Shown piece after piece: positions 7,235-14,064 of a stretch of DNA of 20,316 nucleotides. Below the pieces are notes generated by a model. The model did not search any database. It was not told the origin of the DNA and saw nothing but the letters and a program-made list of their open reading frames with translations. How positions within the stretch are numbered: position 1 is the stretch's first letter; each line of letters starts with the position of its first letter. The stretch is from assembly GCA_905235425.1 (NCBI GenBank), contig CAJOKY010000012.1:1-20316 (forward strand), given 5' to 3'. Source of the DNA: an uncultured Selenomonadaceae bacterium (GTDB lineage Bacteria; Bacillota; Negativicutes; Selenomonadales; Selenomonadaceae). The position numbers were made by a program, and so were the translations under genes.

Positions 7235-7377
7235 TTTTAGGTGTTAGCTGTTAGCCGTTAGCTGTTAGCTTTTAGACTACTCACTACCTCACTACTCACT
7301 ACTCACTAATCCCTAATCCCTGACTAGGTGTTAGTTTTTAATAGCTAATGGCTAACCGCTAATTGCTAATTGCTAAA
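7235..7377. repeat. Heptanucleotide array E, large compound array
   Basis: About twenty 7-bp units with only two phase slips (an 8-mer at 7284-7291 and a 9-mer at 7320-7328). Left arm: five TTAG-type units (7235-7269) plus TTTTAGA. Core: CTACTCA-type units and two CTAATCC (7277-7319). Then TGTTAGT and TTTTAAT, and a right arm of five GCTAA-type units (7343-7377). The outer arms are reverse complements and could form a stem of roughly 30 bp with mismatches. It combines the unit types of arrays A, B and F. It lies between the rny stop and the ribosome binding site of the next gene. Confidence 0.9.
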
Positions 7378-7378
7378 T

Positions 7379-8929
7379 TCATCTTGCGTAGTCTACGACG
7401 CGTGTTTCACGAATCACCGTAGCTTTAATTTGCCCGGGATAATCAAGCTCTTTTTCAATGCGCTTAACAATGTCATGAGCCAACGTAACTGAGCCTAAAT
7501 CGTCAATCTTATCCGGCTTAACCATGATTCTTACTTCACGTCCTGCCTGAATTGCAAAGCAACGGTCGACGCCTTCAAATGACTCTGCAATTTCCTCAAG
7601 CATTTTCAAGCGCTTAAGGTACATTTCCAAACTCTCACGTCTTGCGCCTGGTCGCGCAGCTGACACTGCATCGGCGGCGGCAACCAGTACCGCTTCAACG
7701 CTTGTAGCCTCAACGTCGCCGTGATGTGACGCAATGGCGTTTATTACAACTTTATTTTCGCGATAACGTTTAGCCAAATCTGCGCCTATTGAGACGTGCG
7801 GACCTTCAACTTCATGGTCAACTGCCTTGCCGATATCGTGCAAAAGTCCTGCGCGTTTGGCAAGATTCACGTCAACGCCTAATTCGCTTGCCATAATTCC
7901 GGCAAGTTTAGCAACTTCGATTGAGTGATTCAAAACATTTTGCCCGTAGCTTGTACGATATTTCAATCTGCCTAAAAGTTTTATCAGTTCGGGATGAATA
8001 CCGTGAACGCCGACTTGGAAGGTAGCCTGCTCGCCTGTTTCTTTCATACGCGCTTCAACTTCTTTTTGCGCTTTCTCTACCATTTCTTCAATACGCGCAG
8101 GGTGTATTCTGCCGTCGGTGATTAATTTTTCCAATGCAACGCGGGCAATTTCACGACGAATGGGATCAAAACCGGAAAGTATAACTGCCTCCGGCGTATC
8201 GTCGATAATTAAATCAACGCCGGTTAAAGTTTCCAACGTCCTTATATTTCGTCCTTCACGTCCGATAATTCTGCCTTTCATATCGTCACTGGGAAGTGCA
8301 ACTACCGATACAGTGGTTTCTGCAACATGATCGGCGGCGGATCGTTGAATGGCAATGCTTAAAATGTCACGCGCCTTTTTATCTGCTTCTTCTTTAATCT
8401 GCGCGGTGTACTCTTTAATCCTAAGAGCTTTTTCATGCTTTAAACCTTCTTCAACTTCCGTCATAATAAGGTTACGTGCTTCATCGCGTGAAAGTTCAGC
8501 AATACGTTCAAGCTCAGCATCTTCACGTGCCTGCATTGCGTCAAGTTGCGCCTGCGATTCATTTAAACGCGTCTCTTTCTTGCTTAAGAGTACTTCTTTC
8601 TTTTCAAGAGAATCAAGCTTTTTGTCGAGATTTTCTTCTTTTTGTACGATACGCTTTTCCTGTCGAGCCAATTCGTTACGGCGTTCCTTAGTATCACGAT
8701 CCAACTCTTGCCGCATTCGGTGAATTTCTTCCTTAGCTTCCAAAACAGCTTCTTTTTTTTCGGCAGAACTTTTTTCTTGTGCATCGGCTACTATTCTTCG
8801 TGCTTCCTCTTCTGCAGAACCTATTTGCGCTTCTGCTGTACGTTTCCTTGCCGTGTAACCTCCGATTACACCTATTATTATTGCGACGATTGCAGCCGCG
8901 ATTGTAATGGCAATGACGCTCACCCCCAT
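7379..8929 (-). CDS. rny: Ribonuclease Y
   Basis: A membrane-anchored endoribonuclease that initiates mRNA decay in Firmicutes. The 516-aa protein has the complete layout: an N-terminal transmembrane helix (about 4-24), a long charged coiled coil (about 30-190), a KH domain with GRIIGREGRNIR (219-230), and an HD domain with LNHS (H335), LLHDIGKA (H364, D365) and SHHGD near 402. It ends in a conserved basic tail. Start choice is uncertain. The ATG at 8929 has no clear ribosome binding site, and a stop codon lies two codons upstream in frame, so the only near alternative is GTG at 8923. The first codons (ATGGGGGTGA) themselves resemble a Shine-Dalgarno sequence. The TGA stop lies one base past array E. 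Confidence 0.97.
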   Translation of the reverse strand: MGVSVIAITIAAAIVAIIIGVIGGYTARKRTAEAQIGSAEEEARRIVADAQEKSSAEKKEAVLEAKEEIHRMRQELDRDTKERRNELARQEKRIVQKEENLDKKLDSLEKKEVLLSKKETRLNESQAQLDAMQAREDAELERIAELSRDEARNLIMTEVEEGLKHEKALRIKEYTAQIKEEADKKARDILSIAIQRSAADHVAETTVSVVALPSDDMKGRIIGREGRNIRTLETLTGVDLIIDDTPEAVILSGFDPIRREIARVALEKLITDGRIHPARIEEMVEKAQKEVEARMKETGEQATFQVGVHGIHPELIKLLGRLKYRTSYGQNVLNHSIEVAKLAGIMASELGVDVNLAKRAGLLHDIGKAVDHEVEGPHVSIGADLAKRYRENKVVINAIASHHGDVEATSVEAVLVAAADAVSAARPGARRESLEMYLKRLKMLEEIAESFEGVDRCFAIQAGREVRIMVKPDKIDDLGSVTLAHDIVKRIEKELDYPGQIKATVIRETRVVDYAR

Positions 8930-8974
8930 AGATTTTTAGAAAATGCCTTGACTTATTGGAATTTTTTCATGCTA

Positions 8975-9003
8975 AAAATCTTGAAAGAGGGCTAATCTGT
9001 CAA
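8975..9003 (-). promoter_or_regulatory. Possible rny promoter
   Basis: On the minus strand a perfect -35 TTGACA (9003-8998) is followed after 17 bp by a poor -10 GATTTT (8980-8975) that keeps only the key A and final T. The predicted start is about 40 nt before the rny ATG. Confidence 0.4.
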
Positions 9004-9266
9004 CTTTAAAAATATTTCGGCTTATGCAACGGAAAAAATTTTATCCGCATTTATTTTCATTTTTTTACTTGCAATAAAAAACTTTTTAAGCTCTATATAA
9101 CAAAAAACAATCTCGAAAATTTATTTTACTTTTAAGGCTTGATCTTAAGTCAACAAATTTATTTTACTCTTCGTCGGGTAAAAAATGCCCGTTAAGATTT
9201 CTCATTTCAATAAGTCATCAATATTCAAATACCGTAATATTTTATAGATTGAAGAAAGATCTGTCA

Positions 9267-9293
9267 ATGAAATTTGGTTTACAAAAATTTCAT
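9267..9293. repeat. 9-bp inverted repeat upstream of pyrH
   Basis: ATGAAATTT (9267-9275) and its exact reverse complement AAATTTCAT (9285-9293) flank 9 bp. Arm centres are 18 bp apart, a spacing suited to a dimeric regulator, and the site ends 36 bp before the pyrH -35 box. There is no T-run, so it is unlikely to be a terminator. Confidence 0.5.
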
Positions 9294-9329
9294 AATGTTA
9301 AAGTTACTCAAGCGCCGCGCAGATATTTC

Positions 9330-9358
9330 TTGACACAAAATAAATCAGCTTGTAAAAT
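9330..9358 (+). promoter_or_regulatory. Sigma-A promoter for pyrH-frr-uppS
   Basis: A perfect -35 TTGACA (9330-9335) and -10 TAAAAT (9353-9358) with 17-bp spacing. The predicted start near 9365 leaves a leader of roughly 28 nt, holding only the ribosome binding site AAGGCGGTGG. Confidence 0.8.
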
Positions 9359-9392
9359 TTACCGAAATTATTACTAAAAAGGCGGTGGTCTT

Positions 9393-10109
9393 ATGAAGTA
9401 TAAGCGTATCGTTTTAAAACTCAGCGGAGAAGCATTGGCAGGAGAAGAGTCTTTTGGAATAAATCCGCCTGTTGTAGAAGACATTGCAAGACAAATTAAA
9501 AAAGTTCACGAAGCAGGATTGGAAGTAGCAGTAGTAGTAGGCGGCGGAAATATTTGGCGCGGGCTTACCGGCTCGGAAATGGGAATGGATCGCGCATCTG
9601 CCGATTATATGGGAATGTTGGCAACGATTATGAATGCGCTTGCACTTCAAGACGCGCTGGAAAAAATACACGTTTTTACCCGCGTACAAACCGCCATTGA
9701 AATGCGTGAAGTTGCTGAGCCTTATATAAGACGTCGCGCAGTTCGTCACCTTGAAAAAATGCGCGTCGTAATTTTCGGCGGCGGTACCGGTAACCCCTAC
9801 TTTTCAACAGACACCACTGCCGCTCTTCGTGCCGCTGAAGTTGAAGCGGACGTTATACTTATGGCGAAAAAAGGCACTGACGGAATTTATGACAGCGATC
9901 CAAATAAAAATCCCAACGCGAAAAAATTTGACACGTTGAGCTACATTGAAATTTTAAATCGCGAATTGCATGTTATGGACGCTACGGCTACCAGTCTTTG
10001 TATGGATAACAAAATTCCCGTCGTTGTATTTAACATTGATAATCACGAAAATATTGTTAAAGCGGCTCTCGGTGAACCTATCGGTACTACGGTTGGGTTT
10101 AAGGGCTGA
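9393..10109 (+). CDS. pyrH: UMP kinase
   Basis: A bacterial hexameric UMP kinase, converting UMP to UDP in pyrimidine nucleotide synthesis. The 238-aa protein begins with the amino-acid-kinase motif (KRIVLKLSGEAL, 4-15), then GGGNIWRG, the UMP-binding MGMLAT segment and GGGTGNPYFSTDTTAALRA with catalytic and regulatory residues. The C-terminal VVVFNID...GTTVG segment is typical. The AAGGCGGTG ribosome binding site differs from the consensus by one base, and a strong promoter is only about 35 nt upstream. In many Firmicutes pyrH follows rpsB-tsf; here it is the first gene of its transcript. Confidence 0.97.
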   Translation: MKYKRIVLKLSGEALAGEESFGINPPVVEDIARQIKKVHEAGLEVAVVVGGGNIWRGLTGSEMGMDRASADYMGMLATIMNALALQDALEKIHVFTRVQTAIEMREVAEPYIRRRAVRHLEKMRVVIFGGGTGNPYFSTDTTAALRAAEVEADVILMAKKGTDGIYDSDPNKNPNAKKFDTLSYIEILNRELHVMDATATSLCMDNKIPVVVFNIDNHENIVKAALGEPIGTTVGFKG

Positions 10110-10177
10110 AAACTTTTTAAGATTTTTAGATTTTTTGAAAGGTTTGTTTAAGCGGTTTACAAGGAGTGATTTAAAAA

Positions 10178-10735
10178 ATGACGAAAGACGTTATTAACGC
10201 GGCGGAAGATAAACTTCAAAAGAGTTTGGACGCCTTGAAAAAAGAATACGGCACACTTCGCGCAGGTCGCGCCGCACCCAGTCTTTTGGATAAAGTCATG
10301 GTTGATTATTACGGTACGCCCACGCCGGTAAATCAAATTGCCAACGTCACGGTGCCGGAACCGCGTATGCTTATGATTAAGCCGTACGATAAAGGTTCAC
10401 TCAAAGACATTGAACGCGCCATTCAAAAATCGGATCTCGGTCTTACGCCCAATTCCGACGGTATCGCGATTCGTCTTGCCATTCCGCAACCTACGCAGGA
10501 GCGCCGTAAAGAGCTGGTTAAAGTCGTCAACAAAAAGGCGGAAGAGTGCAAAGTTGCCATGCGCAATATTCGCCGCGATTCTAACGAAGTCATTAAAAAA
10601 ATGGAGAAGAATAAAGAAATTACAGAAGACGATCGCAAGGAAGGGCAGGACAAAATTCAAAAACTTTTGGATAAATACATTAAGCTTGTCGAAAGCACGA
10701 AAGCAACTAAAGAAAAGGAAGTTATGGAAGTTTGA
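10178..10735 (+). CDS. frr: Ribosome recycling factor
   Basis: Releases ribosomes from mRNA after termination, together with EF-G. The 185-aa length is exactly typical. Signatures include LRAGRAAPSLLDKVMVDYYG (residues about 28-47), VPEPRMLMIKPYD and the C-terminal helix with MRNIRRDSNEVIKKMEK. AAGGAGTGA lies 9 nt before the ATG. It is separated by 68 bp from pyrH and overlaps uppS by four bases, so pyrH-frr-uppS form one operon. Confidence 0.97.
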   Translation: MTKDVINAAEDKLQKSLDALKKEYGTLRAGRAAPSLLDKVMVDYYGTPTPVNQIANVTVPEPRMLMIKPYDKGSLKDIERAIQKSDLGLTPNSDGIAIRLAIPQPTQERRKELVKVVNKKAEECKVAMRNIRRDSNEVIKKMEKNKEITEDDRKEGQDKIQKLLDKYIKLVESTKATKEKEVMEV

Positions 10736-11475
10736 TTAAAGACGAGGAACTTTTGAACCGCGTCGATAAGTCGAAGTTGCCGCGTCACGTTGCGATTATC
10801 ATGGATGGTAACGGTCGCTGGGCGAGTTATCGCGGACTTTTGCGCAGTGCGGGACATTCCGCCGGTGTTAAGACGCTGAAAAAAATTTTAACCGTCGCCG
10901 TCAATTTGAAGTTAGAGGCGTTGACTGTCTATGCCTTTTCTACTGAAAATTGGAAGCGTCCCCATGCCGAAGTAGATTTTCTACTGCACCTTTTTTCCGA
11001 GTATCTTGAAAAAGAAAAGCGCGAAATGCATGAAAAAAATGTGCGCATAAATTTTTTGGGACGCTGGGAAGAATTTTCGACAGGCATACAAAATCAGATT
11101 CGCGATGCAACCAGCCTTATGAAAAATAATACCGGCGTTAAGTTCAGCATAGCGGCGAATTACGGCGGGCAGGATGAAATTTTACGTGCCGCGCAGAAAT
11201 TGGCAGATGACGTTGCCAAAGGTAAAATTTCCCCCGCGCAGATTACGTCTGAACTTTTTGAAAGTGCGCTTGATACTTGCGAATTGCCGCCGGTAGATTT
11301 ATTGATAAGGACAAGCGGCGATTTGCGAATCAGCAACTTTTTACTTTGGCAAGCGGCATACGCGGAACTTTGGTTTACAAATACGACATGGCCTGAATTT
11401 TCACCGGAAGAATTTGTAGACGCGTTGATTGATTTTTCCAAGCGTGACAGGCGTTTCGGCGGTCTTTCGAGTTAA
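10732..11475 (+). CDS. uppS: Undecaprenyl diphosphate synthase (isoprenyl transferase)
   Basis: A cis-prenyltransferase that makes the C55 lipid carrier for cell wall synthesis. The 247-aa protein carries HVAIIMDGNGRWA (catalytic D25), FSTENWKRP and the C-terminal RTSGDLRISNFLLWQAAYAELWF block, all diagnostic. The start is a TTG that overlaps the frr stop (TTGA), with AAGGAAG about 10 nt upstream inside frr, implying translational coupling. In most Firmicutes cdsA and dxr follow; here a small unknown gene and a terminator follow instead. Confidence 0.96.
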   Translation: MIKDEELLNRVDKSKLPRHVAIIMDGNGRWASYRGLLRSAGHSAGVKTLKKILTVAVNLKLEALTVYAFSTENWKRPHAEVDFLLHLFSEYLEKEKREMHEKNVRINFLGRWEEFSTGIQNQIRDATSLMKNNTGVKFSIAANYGGQDEILRAAQKLADDVAKGKISPAQITSELFESALDTCELPPVDLLIRTSGDLRISNFLLWQAAYAELWFTNTTWPEFSPEEFVDALIDFSKRDRRFGGLSS

Positions 11476-11516
11476 TTAAATTTAAAATTTACGCTACAAA
11501 AAAGGTGGGAATTTTT

Positions 11517-11798
11517 ATGAGCGAAAAAAATTTTTTTATTGAAAGCGCATTCGGCGACATTTACGAGGGAACTTTTTTTGCTGAAGATTTTCCCCAAGCT
11601 CCGAAAAAAAATGTCAATAAAAATACATCGCCTGAAGACGTGCAAATTAGTGAGGCAACTTCAAAAGTAAGATTGCCCAATGAAGTTGAAGTAAGTCGGC
11701 AAGTAACCGAAAAAATAAATTCTATGTACGCGCTTAGCGGCAACTTGGGAAGTAACAGTTTCAATCATTCTTTTAATGGAAATATTATCGGTATTTAA
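11517..11798 (+). CDS. Small hypothetical protein after uppS
   Basis: A 93-aa protein that I do not recognise. It opens with MSEKNFFIESAFGDIYEG, has a Lys/Asn/Pro-rich middle and ends in a Ser/Asn/Gly/Phe-rich stretch (SGNLGSNSFNHSFNGNIIGI). No membrane segment, signal peptide or cysteine is present. The ATG at 11517 is preferred over an in-frame GTG at 11505 because AAAGGTGGG (11502-11509) lies 7 nt before it. It follows uppS by 41 bp and is the last gene before the bidirectional terminator, so it is likely the end of the pyrH operon. Confidence 0.65.
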   Translation: MSEKNFFIESAFGDIYEGTFFAEDFPQAPKKNVNKNTSPEDVQISEATSKVRLPNEVEVSRQVTEKINSMYALSGNLGSNSFNHSFNGNIIGI

Positions 11799-11828
11799 AA
11801 TTGCGTCACGATAAATAAATTTTTCCAA

Positions 11829-11877
11829 CAAAAAAACGCGGTAACCATTCCAAAAGATTGACTGCCGCGTTTTTTTA
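11829..11877. terminator. Bidirectional terminator between convergent operons
   Basis: A run of A residues and ACGCGG (11836-11841) pair with CCGCGT (11865-11870) and a following T7 run. The structure is symmetrical, so it can end both the pyrH operon (+) and the mmdC-ending operon (-). The loop is long (23 nt). Confidence 0.8.
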
Positions 11878-11925
11878 TTTATCGAACAATCTCACGCTAC
11901 TTGCGAAAGGTCGTCTTGAAATTTT

Positions 11926-12318
11926 TTATCCGATAATGACAAGGGATTCATGCGCCTTGACGCTTTGTCCTGCCGCAACGTTGAACTTTTTAATAACGCC
12001 GTCGGTGTCTGCAGGAATTTCGTTCTGCATTTTCATAGCTTCGAGAATGAGAATGACTTCACCGGCTTTAACGGCTTGCCCTTCGCTTGCAACGAGTTTG
12101 ATAATTTTGCCGGGCATAGGTGCATCGATAGAATGTTCGCCTGCGCCTGCCGATGCCTTTGCTACGGGAGCTGCCGCCGGTGCGGGTGCTGCTTTCGGTG
12201 CAGGTGCGGGTGCCGCTTTCGGTGCCGCTACAGGTGCTGAACCTGCCGCTTTAACTTCTTCTACTTCAACTTCGTACTTCGTACCGTTTACGGTGACGTT
12301 GAATTTTTTTGTTGCCAT
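11926..12318 (-). CDS. mmdC: Methylmalonyl-CoA decarboxylase biotin carrier (gamma) subunit
   Basis: Carries the CO2 on biotin between the carboxyltransferase and the membrane decarboxylase subunit. The 130-aa protein has a short N-terminal segment, a flexible Ala/Pro-rich linker (about 24-60) and a biotinyl domain with the target lysine in EAMKM (K96). GGAGGT lies 9 nt upstream of the ATG. It is the last gene of the mmdA-mmdE-mmdC run and ends just before a bidirectional terminator. A similar carrier serves glutaconyl-CoA or oxaloacetate decarboxylases; the adjacent epimerase and mmdA favour methylmalonyl-CoA. Confidence 0.9.
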   Translation of the reverse strand: MATKKFNVTVNGTKYEVEVEEVKAAGSAPVAAPKAAPAPAPKAAPAPAAAPVAKASAGAGEHSIDAPMPGKIIKLVASEGQAVKAGEVILILEAMKMQNEIPADTDGVIKKFNVAAGQSVKAHESLVIIG

Positions 12319-12359
12319 TAAATTTTTACCTCCAATATTTTTATGACGCTTTGAAATTT

Positions 12360-12506
12360 TTAGCTCTTAATTCCGAGTTTGGACGCCAACGCCCAATTAT
12401 CGTTGCGCTTAATTTCGACGGCTTTAACAATGACGGATTTGCCCGTAACCTGCTGAATTGCCGCCGCAATAGCCGCAATAATTTCCGGTTTAACTTTTTC
12501 AGCCAT
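12360..12506 (-). CDS. mmdE: Small decarboxylase subunit, MmdE-like (48 aa)
   Basis: A 48-codon gene between mmdA (24 bp away) and mmdC (41 bp away), with GGAG 8 nt before its ATG. The protein opens with a helix rich in Ala and Ile (PEIIAAIAAAIQQVTG) followed by a short basic/aromatic tail (IKRNDNWALASKLG). This resembles the 55-aa epsilon subunit of the Veillonella enzyme, which is homologous to the C-terminal part of the delta subunit and stabilises the complex. It has no membrane helix, so it cannot replace the delta anchor. Assignment rests on position, size and pattern rather than strong identity. Confidence 0.72.
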   Translation of the reverse strand: MAEKVKPEIIAAIAAAIQQVTGKSVIVKAVEIKRNDNWALASKLGIKS

Positions 12507-12530
12507 GATAATTTCTCCGTTTCTGTGCTA

Positions 12531-14060
12531 TTAAAGCGGAATGTTGCCGTGTTTTTTGGAAGGACCAATTTCACGCTTACTGGCAAGAGCATTTAACGCG
12601 GTGATAATCAGCGGACGAGTTTCTTTCGGTTCAATAACCATATCGGCATAACCGCGCTCCGCCGCCTTGTACGGGGTCGCAAATTCTTCGACGTATTCGG
12701 CAGTTTTCTGATCCTTGTCGGGGTCTTTGCGGAAGATGATATTAGCCGCGCCTGCAGGCCCCATAACCGCGATTTCAGCGCTGGGCCATGCCATAACTTG
12801 ATCTGCGCCGAGTTCGCGACAGCACATGGCAATGTATGAACCGCCGTAAGCTTTACGCGTGATAACCGTGACTTTCGGCACAGTCGCTTCACTGTACGCA
12901 TAAAGCATCTTCGCGCCGTGACGAATTATGCCGTTATACTCTTGATCAACGCCGGGCAAAAATCCCGGTACGTCTACAAGGTTTACAAGCGGAATGTTAA
13001 AGGCGTCACAGAAACGAATAAACCGCGCAGATTTATCAGAGGCGTCAACGTCAAGGCAACCTGCCATAACCGCCGGCTGATTCGCGATAATGCCTACAGT
13101 GCGTCCGTCGAAACGCGCAAAGCAGGTAATGATATTCGTCGCAAAATATTTGTGAACTTCGTAAAATTCGCCGTTATCGACAATAGCGGCAATAACGTCT
13201 TTCATATCGTACGGCGCATTGGGATTGTCGGGAATAAGATCGTTAAGGGATTCTTCCATACGGTCGGGATCGTCGCCGGTCTTTACGATAGGCGGATCTT
13301 CCAAATTATTGCTGGGCAGGAAACTCAAAAGGTAGCGTATCTGATCAATACAATCCTGTTCATTTTCCGCCGCGAAGTGTGCAACGCCGCTTCTGGTGTT
13401 ATGCGTCATAGCGCCGCCGAGTTCCTCCGCCGTGACTTCTTCCGCCGTAACGGATTTGATAACTGCAGGACCGGTGATAAACATTTGGCTGGTATTTTTC
13501 ACCATGTAAATGAAGTCGGTAATAGCGGGAGAGTAAACCGCGCCGCCTGCACAAGGTCCCATAATTACGGAAATTTGCGGAATGACGCCGGACGCCGCCG
13601 TATTGCGGAAGAAAATTCCCGCGTAACCGGAAAGTGCATCAACAGCCTCTTGAATACGTGCGCCGCCGGAATCGTTAATTCCGATTAAAGGTGCGCCCAT
13701 TTTCATTGCCGCATCCATAACTTTCCAAATTTTATGTGCGTGCTTTTCACCGAGTGAACCGCCTTCAACCGTGAAGTCCTGCGCGAAGGCATAGACTAAA
13801 CGACCGTTTACCGTGCCGTATCCCGTGACGACGCCTTCACCCGGTAAATCTTTTTTATCCTGCCCGAAGTTGGTGCAACGGTGCTTAACGAACATATCAA
13901 GTTCAACGAAAGTGCCCTCGTCGAAGAACATATCAATACGTTCACGCGCAGTAAGCTTACCTTTTCCGTGCTGGGCGTCAATACGTTTTTGTCCGCCGCC
14001 TTGAAGAATTTTTTCCTTCTTGGCATGCATCAATGCAATTTTGTCTTGCACTGTAGCCAT
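12531..14060 (-). CDS. mmdA: Methylmalonyl-CoA decarboxylase alpha subunit (carboxyltransferase)
   Basis: Transfers the carboxyl group of (S)-methylmalonyl-CoA to biotin, giving propionyl-CoA. The 509-aa protein shows the two crotonase-like halves of acyl-CoA carboxyltransferases: KGKLTARERI near residue 35, GGSLGEKHAHKI, GGARIQEAVDALSGY and GPCAGGAVYSPA in the first half; VPGFLPGVDQEYNGIIRHGA, KAYGGSYIAM and the PSAEIAVMGPAGAANI block in the second. AAGGAG sits 8-9 nt before the ATG, just inside the preceding gene, whose stop is 4 bp upstream. Propionyl-CoA carboxylase beta subunits look alike; the small MmdE-like gene, biotin carrier and missing biotin carboxylase favour the decarboxylase. 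Confidence 0.93.
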   Translation of the reverse strand: MATVQDKIALMHAKKEKILQGGGQKRIDAQHGKGKLTARERIDMFFDEGTFVELDMFVKHRCTNFGQDKKDLPGEGVVTGYGTVNGRLVYAFAQDFTVEGGSLGEKHAHKIWKVMDAAMKMGAPLIGINDSGGARIQEAVDALSGYAGIFFRNTAASGVIPQISVIMGPCAGGAVYSPAITDFIYMVKNTSQMFITGPAVIKSVTAEEVTAEELGGAMTHNTRSGVAHFAAENEQDCIDQIRYLLSFLPSNNLEDPPIVKTGDDPDRMEESLNDLIPDNPNAPYDMKDVIAAIVDNGEFYEVHKYFATNIITCFARFDGRTVGIIANQPAVMAGCLDVDASDKSARFIRFCDAFNIPLVNLVDVPGFLPGVDQEYNGIIRHGAKMLYAYSEATVPKVTVITRKAYGGSYIAMCCRELGADQVMAWPSAEIAVMGPAGAANIIFRKDPDKDQKTAEYVEEFATPYKAAERGYADMVIEPKETRPLIITALNALASKREIGPSKKHGNIPL

Positions 14061-14064
14061 ATAA

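Larger units (their letters stand above)
8930..9392. other. AT-rich divergent control region between rny and pyrH
   Basis: A 463-bp gap without a convincing gene on either strand. It holds a weak minus-strand promoter for rny (8975-9003), a strong plus-strand promoter for pyrH (9330-9358), a 9-bp perfect inverted repeat (9267-9293), a small 4-bp-stem hairpin at 9175-9191, and a 14-bp direct repeat AAATTTATTTTACT at 9117-9130 and 9155-9168. The rest is A/T-rich and I see no RNA gene or riboswitch in it. The heptamer arrays that fill most other gaps are absent here. Confidence 0.7.

Noticed and set aside
890..7377. Heptamer arrays as CRISPR arrays
   Set aside because: Units are 7 bp and directly adjacent; there are no 25-40 bp repeats with unique spacers and no cas genes in the window.
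8349..8723. Plus-strand frame rich in Ser/Arg antisense to rny
   Set aside because: Its composition is the mirror image of the RNase Y coiled-coil codons, and there is no ribosome binding site.
9175..9191. Hairpin CGGG...CCCG as a terminator or riboswitch upstream of pyrH
   Set aside because: Only four base pairs, no T-run on either strand and no larger conserved fold visible.
10410..10739. 109-codon frame overlapping frr on the same strand
   Set aside because: frr is a clear full-length gene; the alternative frame has no initiation signal and an unstructured basic composition.
12341..12592. 83-codon minus-strand reading frame over the mmdA end
   Set aside because: It is a shadow in another frame; the real gene here is the 48-codon mmdE-like frame at 12360-12506 with its own ribosome binding site.
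12918..13688. Long plus-strand frame (256 codons) antisense to mmdA
   Set aside because: mmdA is certain on the other strand; the antisense frame shows no domain, only reverse-complement composition.
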